A DNA stretch of 64,000 nucleotides from Psychrobacter urativorans (GTDB taxonomy: Bacteria > Pseudomonadota > Gammaproteobacteria > Pseudomonadales > Moraxellaceae): NCBI RefSeq assembly GCF_001298525.1, contig NZ_CP012678.1, positions 2,542,001 through 2,606,000 on the forward strand, in the 5' to 3' direction. The notes beneath the pieces were generated by a model. The model had not been told where the DNA came from. It was given only the letters and a program-made list of their open reading frames with translations, and did not search any database. Shown here piece after piece: positions 37,649-46,174 of this stretch. Position numbers and translations under genes: made by a program. Each line of letters starts with the position of its first letter. The first letter of the stretch is position 1.

Positions 37649-40600
37649 ATGAACCATATTTATCGTATCGTCTTTAATCGCTCGTTGGGTGTTTATCAAT
37701 GCGTGTCTGAGATTGCTAAAACACAAGGTAAGTCATCTGGTCGTTCAGCTATCACCAATAGACGTGTTGGTTTTAGCCTACGTGTCTTGTCGTTATCGAT
37801 ACTCAGTGTATCAGCATTAGGGACAACCACCAGCGCTTTAGCAGCGATTTATAATAATGGGTTGACCACTAATCTAGGAGCCAGCTATAGCGTTTCTGCT
37901 GCTGGTGATGAGGTCAGAGGTGTAAACACGGTTGTAAAAGCGAATGCATTATCGATAAGCGAAACTCGTTTACTTGTTACTGATAAAGGTAATATTGAAA
38001 TAGCTAACACTGTAACGATGGATAGAGACGCTGCCTTAGAAATCAAAGATAACAGTATGTTAACCGCTGATAGATTATATGTAGGTACTGAGGGCAGCAA
38101 TAACAACCTTAATATATCTACTAGTGGTCAACTACAAGCGAATACAGTTTATCTTGGTGAGTATATAGGTAGCAAAGGTGATTTAACGGTTACCGGTAGC
38201 AACTCGCAATTGAATACTGAATCTTTGCGCGTCGGAAACTACGGTAAAGGCAATACCACCATTGCCAACGACGGATCTGTCCAAGCGAAGACTGTTAGTC
38301 TTGGGCATAAAAACACTGGTGAAGGTGGTTTAATCGTTACCGGTAGCAACTCGCAACTGACTACTGGTGAGTTATTGATTATTGGACGTTACGGTAAAGG
38401 CAGTACTACCATTGCCAACGGCGGATCCGTCAGAGCGAATACAGTTTATCTTGGTGAGTATATAGGTAGCAAAGGTGATTTAACGGTTACTGGTAGCAAT
38501 TCGCAATTGGAAACCGAATCTTTGCGCATCGGAAACTACGGTAAAGGTAGCACTACCATTACCAACGGGAGTTCTGTCCAAGCGAAGACGATTAGTCTTG
38601 GGCATAAAGACACTGGTGAAGGTGATTTAATCGTTACTGGTAGCAACTCGCAATTGAATGCTGATGAGTTATTGATTATTGGACGTTACGGTAAAGGCAG
38701 CGCCACTATTGCCAACGGTGGATATGTCAGAGCGAATCTTATTGATGTTGGTGTGTTAGCCGGTAGTGAAGGTGACTTAACCGTTACTGGTAGCAACTCA
38801 CAACTGAATACTAATACTTCGTACGTCGGACGTGCAGGCAAAGGAAGCGCAACGATTGCTGACGGTGGGTCAGTCCATACTCAAGATGTTTATCTTGGTT
38901 TTTTAGCAGGAAGTAAAGGTAATTTAACCGTTACCGGTAGTAATTCGCAACTGAGTACCGATAATTTGTACGTTGGAACTACTGGCAAAGGAAGCGCAAC
39001 GGTTGCTGGCGGTGGATCAATCCAATCACAGGTTATCTATCTTGGTAGTAAAAGCAAGGGGGAAGGTGACTTAACCGTTACTGGTAGCAATTCACAACTG
39101 AATACTAATATTGCGTACGTCGGATTTGGTGATAAAGGCAGCGCCACCATTGCCGATGGTGGATCAGCCCAAGCAAGTGAAATTTATCTTGGATTTTTAG
39201 CCGGTAGTGAAGGTGACTTAACCGTTACTGGTAGCAATTCACAACTGAATACTAATATTGCGTACGTCGGATTTGGTGATAAAGGCAGCGCCACCATTGC
39301 CGATGGTGGATCAGCCCAAGCAAGTGAAATTTATCTTGGGTTTTTAGCCGGTAGTGAAGGTGACTTAACCGTTACTGGTAGCAATTCACAACTGAATACT
39401 AATGGTTTGCAAGTGGGTAATCAAGGTAAAGGTAAAGGCACTTTAAACATCACTGACAACGGACAGGTTAAAACCAGAAGTATTGGCAGAGGTAGTGATT
39501 CTAAATTATCAGTGATCAACTTTGATAATGGCACCTTAGAGTTAGCCGCTAATCAGCCCGCACTGTTCAATAACTTCACCAGCGCAAACACCATTAACCT
39601 TGCGAGCGGTGGCGGTACTATTGACACCAATGAGTTTGATATCAGCGTATTCAATGACGCCAGAATCACTGGCAGTGGCAACTTCACTAAAATGGGTAGT
39701 GGTAAACTGGCCATGAACAGTGCCACTAAAGCGTGGAGCGGCGACACCGACATCAACCAAGGTACCTTGCAGTTAAATGGCGATTACAACATGCGCAAGG
39801 GTGAAGTATTAGCGATTGGACTGAATACGCTGACCGACTACGGCCAACTTAAGGTGACGGGTAGTGCTGATATCAGTCAAGGTAAGCTGCAAGTGAATGC
39901 CGCAGACGCCGTACAAGTCCTAACCGGTAATCCTGTATGGAATAATGTCGTATCCGCCAATAGTCTTACTGGTAAATTTGCAGCCGTTAATGACAACAGT
40001 CCATTGGTCAGCTTTGTAGCCGACTATAGCGATGCTAATAGCGTGCATTTAAAAATGGTGCGCGATGCCACTTTTGTGGATGCTATTGAGAGCGAAACTA
40101 GCCAAACTGCGTTAGGTCTATCTAGAATGTTAGATTTATCCACCACCGATCGCTTGGGTAATAACGAAAATATATTGTCTGATAGCCTGCTCAGCGAAAA
40201 CATTAGCTTGGATCAGTTCAAGCTTGCAGCACTAGATCTTGCCGGTGTCTTAGACGAAGCAATTGAAGATAGGGTCAACAATGGTAACAGTGCGCTTGCA
40301 GATGCACTCATTACTAACACGCTAAGTTTTAATAAGCCAAAGCTTGCAGCAGCGGCCAATGAATTACAGCCACTATTGATGGGTGCCACCAACCGGATCA
40401 TCACCGACAGCAACTACGCGACCACGGAAGCTATTATCGAACGCAGTCTCACCAATCCTAATCGTGGTGTATGGGCGAAAATTATCGGTAGTGACAGCAG
40501 TCATGACGAAGAAGATGGTATTGCTGGTTATGATGCAAGTAGCTACGGTGCCATCGTTGGTATTGACAGCCCCATTAACGACAATCTAAACCTTGGTGTT

Positions 40601-41287
40601 GCGTTCTCTTATATCGACAGTGATGTCGATAGCAATAGCCGTGCCCTTGATCATGAAATGAAAACTAAGAATTGGCAAATACTTGGGTATGGTAATTACG
40701 CAGCGAGTGAAGCCACTCAGGTGAACTTCCATGCCGGTGCCGGTAGCAGCGATGTTAAAGGTCAGCGTCATATTACAATATTGACCGACGCCACCGCTAG
40801 CTCTGACTATTCTGTTGATACCCTACAGGCAGGATTTGGTATCGGTCATCGTATCGGTAATGAGTTACGTAACTTCACCCCATTTGCACAAATGAATTAT
40901 GCTCGTGCTGAAAGTGACGGTTATCGTGAAACCGGTGCTGGGGTTTACAACCTAGATGTAGATGAGAATACGTACGAATCGCTACGCTGGACAGCTGGTG
41001 TAAAAATGTCACAAGCACTGACGCCTAAATTAGCGCTCACAGGCCAGTTAGCAGCAGCAATAGAGAATGGTGATCGCCGCTCTGATATTACTGCCAGCTT
41101 CATTGGTATGCCTAATGCGAACTTTACGACTACCGGGCAAGAGATTGGCCGTGAAATTGGTATTGTAGGTGTTGGTCTAAGCTATATGCCAACCGCCAAT
41201 ACGAAGCTGTCCGCAGGCTATCGTGGAGAGTGGCGTGATAACTACAATGATCAAGGGGCAAGTATTGCTCTGCAGACGTCGTTCTAG
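37649..41287 (+). CDS. Type V (classical) autotransporter with nine passenger repeats
   Basis: 1212 residues. An extended signal peptide starts MNHIYRIVFNRSLGVYQCVS (ESPR), with the cleavable part ending near residue 65 (TTSALA). The passenger is built of about nine 49-residue repeats from residue about 177 to 600 on the pattern GDLTVTGSNSQL, then YVG, GKGSATIA-GG and a YLG end, predicted to form a beta-helix. An ANQPALFNNFTSANTI and GSGNFTKMGSGKLAM region resembles autotransporter-associated repeats. The C-terminal beta-barrel (about 939-1212) begins RGVWAKIIGSD and ends in Phe (LQTSF), the BAM signal. No cysteine protease, esterase or SPATE motif, so adhesion or biofilm is the likely role. 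Intact, despite lying in an IS graveyard. Confidence 0.9.
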   Translation: MNHIYRIVFNRSLGVYQCVSEIAKTQGKSSGRSAITNRRVGFSLRVLSLSILSVSALGTTTSALAAIYNNGLTTNLGASYSVSAAGDEVRGVNTVVKANALSISETRLLVTDKGNIEIANTVTMDRDAALEIKDNSMLTADRLYVGTEGSNNNLNISTSGQLQANTVYLGEYIGSKGDLTVTGSNSQLNTESLRVGNYGKGNTTIANDGSVQAKTVSLGHKNTGEGGLIVTGSNSQLTTGELLIIGRYGKGSTTIANGGSVRANTVYLGEYIGSKGDLTVTGSNSQLETESLRIGNYGKGSTTITNGSSVQAKTISLGHKDTGEGDLIVTGSNSQLNADELLIIGRYGKGSATIANGGYVRANLIDVGVLAGSEGDLTVTGSNSQLNTNTSYVGRAGKGSATIADGGSVHTQDVYLGFLAGSKGNLTVTGSNSQLSTDNLYVGTTGKGSATVAGGGSIQSQVIYLGSKSKGEGDLTVTGSNSQLNTNIAYVGFGDKGSATIADGGSAQASEIYLGFLAGSEGDLTVTGSNSQLNTNIAYVGFGDKGSATIADGGSAQASEIYLGFLAGSEGDLTVTGSNSQLNTNGLQVGNQGKGKGTLNITDNGQVKTRSIGRGSDSKLSVINFDNGTLELAANQPALFNNFTSANTINLASGGGTIDTNEFDISVFNDARITGSGNFTKMGSGKLAMNSATKAWSGDTDINQGTLQLNGDYNMRKGEVLAIGLNTLTDYGQLKVTGSADISQGKLQVNAADAVQVLTGNPVWNNVVSANSLTGKFAAVNDNSPLVSFVADYSDANSVHLKMVRDATFVDAIESETSQTALGLSRMLDLSTTDRLGNNENILSDSLLSENISLDQFKLAALDLAGVLDEAIEDRVNNGNSALADALITNTLSFNKPKLAAAANELQPLLMGATNRIITDSNYATTEAIIERSLTNPNRGVWAKIIGSDSSHDEEDGIAGYDASSYGAIVGIDSPINDNLNLGVAFSYIDSDVDSNSRALDHEMKTKNWQILGYGNYAASEATQVNFHAGAGSSDVKGQRHITILTDATASSDYSVDTLQAGFGIGHRIGNELRNFTPFAQMNYARAESDGYRETGAGVYNLDVDENTYESLRWTAGVKMSQALTPKLALTGQLAAAIENGDRRSDITASFIGMPNANFTTTGQEIGREIGIVGVGLSYMPTANTKLSAGYRGEWRDNYNDQGASIALQTSF
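38177..39450 (+). repeat. Array of about nine 147-bp coding repeats
   Basis: Units begin at the GGT of GDLTVTG, with starts at 39065, 39212 and 39359 for units 7-9, exactly 147 bp apart. Units 7 and 8 differ by one base in 147. Earlier units alternate between two types (the ESLRVGNYGKG and ELLIIGRYGKG types), suggesting duplication of a 2-unit block. Tract length may vary by recombination. Confidence 0.9.
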
Positions 41288-41362
41288 AGGGTAGTACGTT
41301 ATAATCGATAGTCTTATCAAAGAAAAAGCTTGAACTCAGGTCAACTGGGTTCAGGTATTAGA

Positions 41363-42254
41363 AGACCTCTTGCAAAAGTCAAAGATTAAGCTCAAAATTA
41401 ACCAACCCTGCGAACATCCTCATTTTTAAGTCATAATGCTTACGTCGATTGCGTTAACGCTGGGTCACAATTTTGAATAACTTAGCCAGACCTATTTTGT
41501 GCTCAACCAGAATACGACACTTCGCTAAATACTGATTTACTTGTTTACAGCAGTCTAATAGTTAACCACCTTTTGGTTTTTTAAAAGGTATGAAGGCTTG
41601 ATTATGTAGGTTTGCAATACCTTGGTAGCCTCTTTCTGCTAAGTGGCTGGTGTTTACAGGTAGCCAATCAGGGCAGGTCTGCTGGTAAAGATTAAAGTCA
41701 TGTACAGACCCTTTGAGTGTTTGAACATCGAGTATTAGACCCGTTCGCCAACGCACGATAACTTATATTTTTAAGTCATGTTGCTTTCTTTTTTTACTGT
41801 AGTGGTCACCCTGTTATTTTGGACGCTCAATGGGATTTTCGGCTGCATCTATAATGACTGCTGGCCAGTTGGTATCATCAACATTACCTCGAGATAGTAT
41901 TTTAGGTAAGTCAAATTGACCTAATTTAATAAGAATATCTTCTACTTTATGAAGGATACTACTGGCAGACGATTCATGAATAACGAAGTTCATACCAATG
42001 TGATAAAGCGTTCGATATTCACGATAATAGCTCAGTACTAGCATGATTTACGCCTGTAAGCTAAATTCACTTGGACGCCCCATACTGTTGCATCACTGCT
42101 AACATAGCGTTCAAGGTGGTTTTATGGATGCCTGTGTAACGTTTAAAACCTGCATTGTTTTGTATAAGTAGTTTTTTTATGTCGGGCATAGTAATAATCT
42201 GATTAAAAGTGATACGGTTACTCTGAGTCATGATGTTACTTTTGCAAGAGATCT
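41363..42254 (-). mobile_element. Decayed IS5-family (ISL2-like) insertion sequence
   Basis: 892 bp between inverted ends AGACCTCTTGCAAAAGT and, reversed, AGATCTCTTGCAAAAGT. On the minus strand the transposase starts at 42231 (MTQSNRITFNQIITMPDIKK) and continues in pieces: LVLSYYREYRTLYHIGMNFV, VIIDAAENPIERPK, RWRTGLILDVQTLKGSVHDF and LAERGYQGIANLHNQAFIPF. These are parts of a DDE_Tnp_4-type transposase. Several frameshifts and stops make it inactive. 42255-42531 beyond it is AT-rich with no gene. Confidence 0.8.
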
Positions 42255-42531
42255 ATTGATAACTGTAAATTGGTAAACATGCAGCGCAAAGATGATATAT
42301 GGAACACTAATAGGCTGATCATGACCATTGCTTACCATAAAGATTTAAATACCACCATCTTAATTTACGAATTCTGCATAATCTCTCTTCTTCCAGTATT
42401 TAAAATAGCTATACTTTTTCATCATAACTATAAGTATGTATAAAGCAAGTTATAAGCATGTAGGTAGAGATTTGAAGTTTTCAATTCTATTGTTTTTCCA
42501 TCTTTATTAAGTTATTCACAGAAAAAATATA

Positions 42532-43368
42532 GGGTATGTCATCAATTAAGCCAAACGACACAAGAAACTAATTGAATCGCACTCAAGAAATGACTGGCTA
42601 ACTTATCATAGCGAGTCGCAATCGCACGATACTGCTTAATCTTGGCAAAGAAGTTCTAGATTAGGTGCCGTGCTTTATAAAGTTGTTTATCAAAGTCTCT
42701 TGGCTGCAGTCGGTGACACTTGGACGGTATGAATGCATAGCCTTGTACTGATTTAATTCGTTCAATGACGCGTGCATCAGCATCATAAGGCTTATCAGCA
42801 AGCCAAGTTTTAGTAATACTGATATAGAGCAGTTTATCTGAGCCACATACGTCATGAGCTGCGCCACCCGTTAAATAAAAGCCAGTAGGATTGCCTAATG
42901 CATCTGTTCGAGTATGTATTTTAGTCATCAGCCCACATCGGCTACAACCAATGGCTTGATCCCTTTTTTTCCAGTACTGTGCTGATGAGCTTTAATAATA
43001 GTGGCATCTAGCATGGCGTATTCATCATCTGACTGTTCAGACAGCAGATTAAATATCTGCTCCCACACACCTTTTTTTGACCAACGACTAAAACGAGTAT
43101 GAATGACTCTAAAGTCGCCGAAGCGTTCAGGTAGGTCACGCCAAGGTGTGCCTGTCTTATAGCGGTACAGAACTTCTTCTACAAAAAATTGGTTGTCTTT
43201 GGCGGTAACACCAACGTCACTTGGTTAACCTGGAAGAATGTCTTTAATTCACTCCCATTGGCATCATGTAGGGCATGTCGTCTTGTCATGGTGGTTGAAC
43301 TCAGTTTATTAAACATAGAATTAGTATAACTTCTCCTAAAATAACGGTTCTAATTGATGACACGCCCT
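42532..43368 (-). mobile_element. Decayed IS5-family (IS427-like) insertion sequence
   Basis: 837 bp bounded by GGGTATGTCATCAATTA and its inverted partner TAATTGATGACACGCCC, flanked by TA on both sides (42530-42531 and 43369-43370), consistent with a short target duplication. The minus-strand transposase is split by shifts. The open part (42656-42928) reads MTKIHTRTDALGNPTGFYLT, then DKPYDADARVIERIKSVQGY and a KQLYKARHLI end. It sits about 115 bp from the end of the rplI gene, at the right border of the island. Confidence 0.8.
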
Positions 43369-43426
43369 AATATTAGCCAATTAAGATTATTGATGCCTTG
43401 TTTATAATAGTAAAAATATTACACAC

Positions 43427-43455
43427 AAAAAAGCCAGCAATAAGCTGACTTTTTT
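43427..43455 (-). terminator. Terminator of the rpsF-rpsR-rplI operon
   Basis: On the minus strand GTCAGC/GCTGGC stem with A-run before and T6 after, 29 bp past rplI. It separates the operon from the island. Confidence 0.85.
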
Positions 43456-43483
43456 ATTAACATTGAATCAGATATTCTAAAGA

Positions 43484-43984
43484 TTACTCTTCAGAATAAT
43501 CGCCTTCATTATCGTCTTCTTCTACTTGGTCATCGCCATCTTCAGAAAGAATGGTAACTAAGATAGTAGCAGTAACGTCATGATGAAGCTGAATATCAAC
43601 ATTATATTCGCCAACTTGACGTAACGCGCCTTCAGGAAGTTTAATCTCAGCGCGATCTACTTCTAGACCTGAGTTGGTTAATGCTTCAGCGATATCGCGT
43701 GTACCGATAGAACCAAACAATTTACCTTCATCGCCTGATTTAGCGCGCATGATAACATTAACGTCAGTTAATGCGTCAGCACGTTCTTGGGCAGCATCAA
43801 GTTCTTTTTTCTCTTCAGCTTCAAGTTCAGCACGACGTGCTTCGAACTTTTCAATGTTAGCTGCAGTTGCAGGTAACGCTTTGCCAAGAGGGATAAGAAA
43901 GTTACGTCCGTAACCTGGTTTTACATCGACAGTTTCACCGAGTTTACCAAGGTTGACGATACGCTGTAACAAAATAATTTGCAT
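43484..43984 (-). CDS. rplI: 50S ribosomal protein L9
   Basis: Binds 23S rRNA near the L1 stalk. 166 residues, about 17 more than E. coli L9. N-domain [20 protein letters not shown] and [13 protein letters not shown], long central helix rich in Glu/Ala, C-domain [13 protein letters not shown]. The extra residues form an acidic tail ([19 protein letters not shown]). Last gene of the operon, 20 bp after rpsR. Confidence 0.97.
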   Translation of the reverse strand: MQIILLQRIVNLGKLGETVDVKPGYGRNFLIPLGKALPATAANIEKFEARRAELEAEEKKELDAAQERADALTDVNVIMRAKSGDEGKLFGSIGTRDIAEALTNSGLEVDRAEIKLPEGALRQVGEYNVDIQLHHDVTATILVTILSEDGDDQVEEDDNEGDYSEE

Positions 43985-44004
43985 GAGTCATTCCTAGTTA
44001 ACGG

Positions 44005-44235
44005 TTAACCCTGATGGTTATCAGTGTATGGTAATAGCGAAAGATAGCGAGCTTGCTTGATAGCAGTGGCTAGCTGACGCTGATATTTAGTAGACGTACC
44101 GGTGATGCGGCTAGGTACGATTTTACCATTTTCACTGATATACTGTTTTAGCAATTCTACATCTTTATAATCGATGTGAGTGATGCCTTCAGCAGTGAAA
44201 CGGCAGAATTTGCGACGGCGATAGAAACGTGCCAT
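44005..44235 (-). CDS. rpsR: 30S ribosomal protein S18
   Basis: 76 residues, standard length, basic: [40 protein letters not shown] and [20 protein letters not shown]. Pairs with S6 on the 30S platform. 16 bp after rpsF, with AAAGGAG before its ATG. Confidence 0.98.
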   Translation of the reverse strand: MARFYRRRKFCRFTAEGITHIDYKDVELLKQYISENGKIVPSRITGTSTKYQRQLATAIKQARYLSLLPYTDNHQG

Positions 44236-44251
44236 GAGTATTCTCCTTTAA

Positions 44252-44656
44252 TTAGTCTTCACTGTGGTCGTTGTCGTCATTATCGTTTTCACGACTGTCT
44301 GGACGACGAGTAGTTGCTTTGCGTGCGCGCTTTTCATCGGCATTCTTAGCTAACTGTGACTCTTCAGTGATCGCGTCGTCACGGCGCATGACTAGGCTAC
44401 GAATGATCGCGTCATTATAACGGAACAGCTCTTCAAGCTCAGCTAAAGTCTCACCGTTAGTTTCAATGTTGAAAAGAACGTAATGAGCTTTATGAATCTT
44501 GTTGATTGGGTAAGCTAATTGACGACGACCCCAGTCTTCTAGACGATGGATGATGCCGTTATTGTCTTGAACCAGCTTGATATAGCGTTCAACCATACCG
44601 ACAACTTGGTCGCTTTGGTCTGGGTGTACAAGTAACACCACTTCGTAATGTCGCAT
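44252..44656 (-). CDS. rpsF: 30S ribosomal protein S6
   Basis: 134 residues: [18 protein letters not shown], then [20 protein letters not shown], and an acidic Arg/Asp-rich C-terminal tail ([18 protein letters not shown]). E. coli S6 tail length is modified by RimK-added Glu; here the encoded tail is already acidic. First gene of the operon, with a strong promoter at 44770-44798. Confidence 0.98.
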   Translation of the reverse strand: MRHYEVVLLVHPDQSDQVVGMVERYIKLVQDNNGIIHRLEDWGRRQLAYPINKIHKAHYVLFNIETNGETLAELEELFRYNDAIIRSLVMRRDDAITEESQLAKNADEKRARKATTRRPDSRENDNDDNDHSED

Positions 44657-44769
44657 AATGGACTCCTTACGGATTAGTAGCTATCAACCCTATGTTAATA
44701 GCAAGGAGATCTATAAGGTAAGCCTAATCTCAAAATAATGAGAAATAAGCTTAGCTTATAAAGCGCCAT

Positions 44770-44798
44770 ATTATAACAGTAACTATCTATTAACACAA
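44770..44798 (-). promoter_or_regulatory. rpsF operon promoter
   Basis: Minus-strand TTGTGT (44793-44798), 17-bp spacer and perfect TATAAT (44770-44775), about 115 bp from the rpsF start. The leader could carry the S6/S18 autoregulatory structure known in other bacteria, but I cannot show it. Confidence 0.7.
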
Positions 44799-44852
44799 AG
44801 GGTTATCGATACGCATTGCTGAATAACTATAGAATGCTAGTGAAGGGCAAAT

Positions 44853-44880
44853 AAAAAAGCAGCGGCTAAGCGCTACTTTT
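44853..44880 (-). terminator. Terminator of the RDD-family gene
   Basis: Minus-strand stem AGTAGCG/CGCTGCT followed by T6, 34 bp after the stop codon. Confidence 0.8.
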
Positions 44881-44913
44881 CTAGTGATATGACTTTTATC
44901 TTATTGTAGACAT

Positions 44914-45903
44914 TTATTTTGGCTGTTTAGCTAATTGGCTATTATCAGCTTTTACCACTAAGGTTTTAGCCAGTTTATCATGCCAGCCGATATTTTCAGG
45001 GCTTTTAGATGCCATATAATAATGGATAGCAATCACGATAAAACCTAAAAAGCTGGTAAACGAAAACAGTAAGTTGTAAATAATAAACAGTAGTAGAGTG
45101 CGTATACCAATAAGCTTGATAAATGAGGGTAAGCGGTGGGTGGTTTGATCTACAACGCGAATACCAGTAAGCAGTTTACCAAGTGACTGACCGCGCAGCA
45201 TAATAAATAATAGCTGTAAGGCAAATAACCCAAAAATCATCGCTTGCGACATCATTAGGGTGGCGCTTGGAATGTTCTCCATTAGCTTCATAGAGTATTG
45301 GTAAGCCGCATCCATATTCTGAATATTTTCAAACTTAGTATAGTCTATATTCATTTTGCTTAAAGCCATCACTAGCGGGATGATGGCTAACAAATAGAGC
45401 AAACCGTTAATCGCGGTTGCTAATATGCGCGACATGATAGGCGCGAGCACGACATTACCAATGATTTTATCTTTGGCAGTAATGGGCGCGGTATTTGATT
45501 TATTTAAGGAGACGTTACGAGCTGGGTTTTGTTGACGATTGGTCGTCATATCGATTTTAGTATTGTCAGCTGGGCGTTCCGGTTTTCCATAAAGTCTATC
45601 AATGGATACCTTTGTGCCATCCTGAGGGTTTGCTGCGTTTTGATTGGCATCAGAGTCTTCAGGAAAGATGGTGACATTATTAATAATATGGTCGTTGGTG
45701 CTAGAGGTGTTAGGTGTAGAGGTGTTGATAGGGCGATAAGCGTATTGATTACCCGTCAAGTTACCAAGACGCTGCCATTGATCTAATCCGTCATGCCATA
45801 CCAAGTCCTCTAGTGTCACTTCACCAGATGCTAGCATGATATTGAGCTGATCTACATCATAAGGACCCGCTTGTACGTTATTTCGAGCAAGGAAAATCTG
45901 CAT
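44914..45903 (-). CDS. GYF_2-domain / RDD-family membrane protein
   Basis: 329 residues. The N-terminal GYF_2 (DUF4339) domain at 1-52 shows NNVQAGPYDVDQLNIMLASG and DLVWHDGLDQWQRL, a predicted proline-rich-peptide binder. A polar linker (about 55-150) follows, then an RDD domain with about four helices (AGPYD-independent; MSRILATAINGLLYLLAIIP, LRGQSLGKLLTGIRVVD) ending near residue 310. RDD proteins are poorly understood; some act in ion transport. Single gene with its own terminator. Confidence 0.85.
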   Translation of the reverse strand: MQIFLARNNVQAGPYDVDQLNIMLASGEVTLEDLVWHDGLDQWQRLGNLTGNQYAYRPINTSTPNTSSTNDHIINNVTIFPEDSDANQNAANPQDGTKVSIDRLYGKPERPADNTKIDMTTNRQQNPARNVSLNKSNTAPITAKDKIIGNVVLAPIMSRILATAINGLLYLLAIIPLVMALSKMNIDYTKFENIQNMDAAYQYSMKLMENIPSATLMMSQAMIFGLFALQLLFIMLRGQSLGKLLTGIRVVDQTTHRLPSFIKLIGIRTLLLFIIYNLLFSFTSFLGFIVIAIHYYMASKSPENIGWHDKLAKTLVVKADNSQLAKQPK

Positions 45904-46034
45904 AGTTGCCTACATTCATTGAGAGTGATGTCTTATTGCATTATATTAGGATACGTTTGCTATTAACAAGTGTGCTTTATTAACACATTTAGTAAAGGTA
46001 AGAAGCAATTTTAGCATCCGCCATATACAACTTA

Positions 46035-46084
46035 GGGTTTGGCTGGTCACTCATCAGTATAAATGATGAATGGCAGACAAACCC
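46035..46084. repeat. Long imperfect hairpin upstream of the RDD gene
   Basis: Arms GGGTTTG/CAAACCC and TCATCA/TGATGA with a partly paired middle (CTG/CAG) and a 7-nt loop form a 50-nt hairpin between ppsA and the RDD gene. No T-tract. Could be a regulator site, RNA structure or transposon relic. Confidence 0.55.
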
Positions 46085-46147
46085 CAATAACAGTATATTT
46101 TATTAAATATTTCTTAAAATATTTGACTGTAATGTCTTATTGCTTAT

Positions 46148-46173
46148 GAATGATTACTTATGAGTAATCATTC
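46148..46173. repeat. Hairpin directly after ppsA
   Basis: Perfect 11-bp inverted repeat GAATGATTACT/AGTAATCATTC with a 4-nt loop, starting one base past the ppsA stop. There is no T-run, so it more likely protects the mRNA 3' end or acts as a weak terminator. Confidence 0.6.
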
Positions 46174-46174
46174 A

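Noticed and set aside
38177..39450. Repeat array as a possible CRISPR
   Set aside because: Units are coding, 147 bp, in-frame with a surface protein, and lack unique spacers.
31670..43380. Attachment-site duplication of the ssrA 3' end at the far island border
   Set aside because: I searched by eye for the terminal CTCCCGCCATCTCCACC sequence near rplI and did not find it; no integrase gene is present either.
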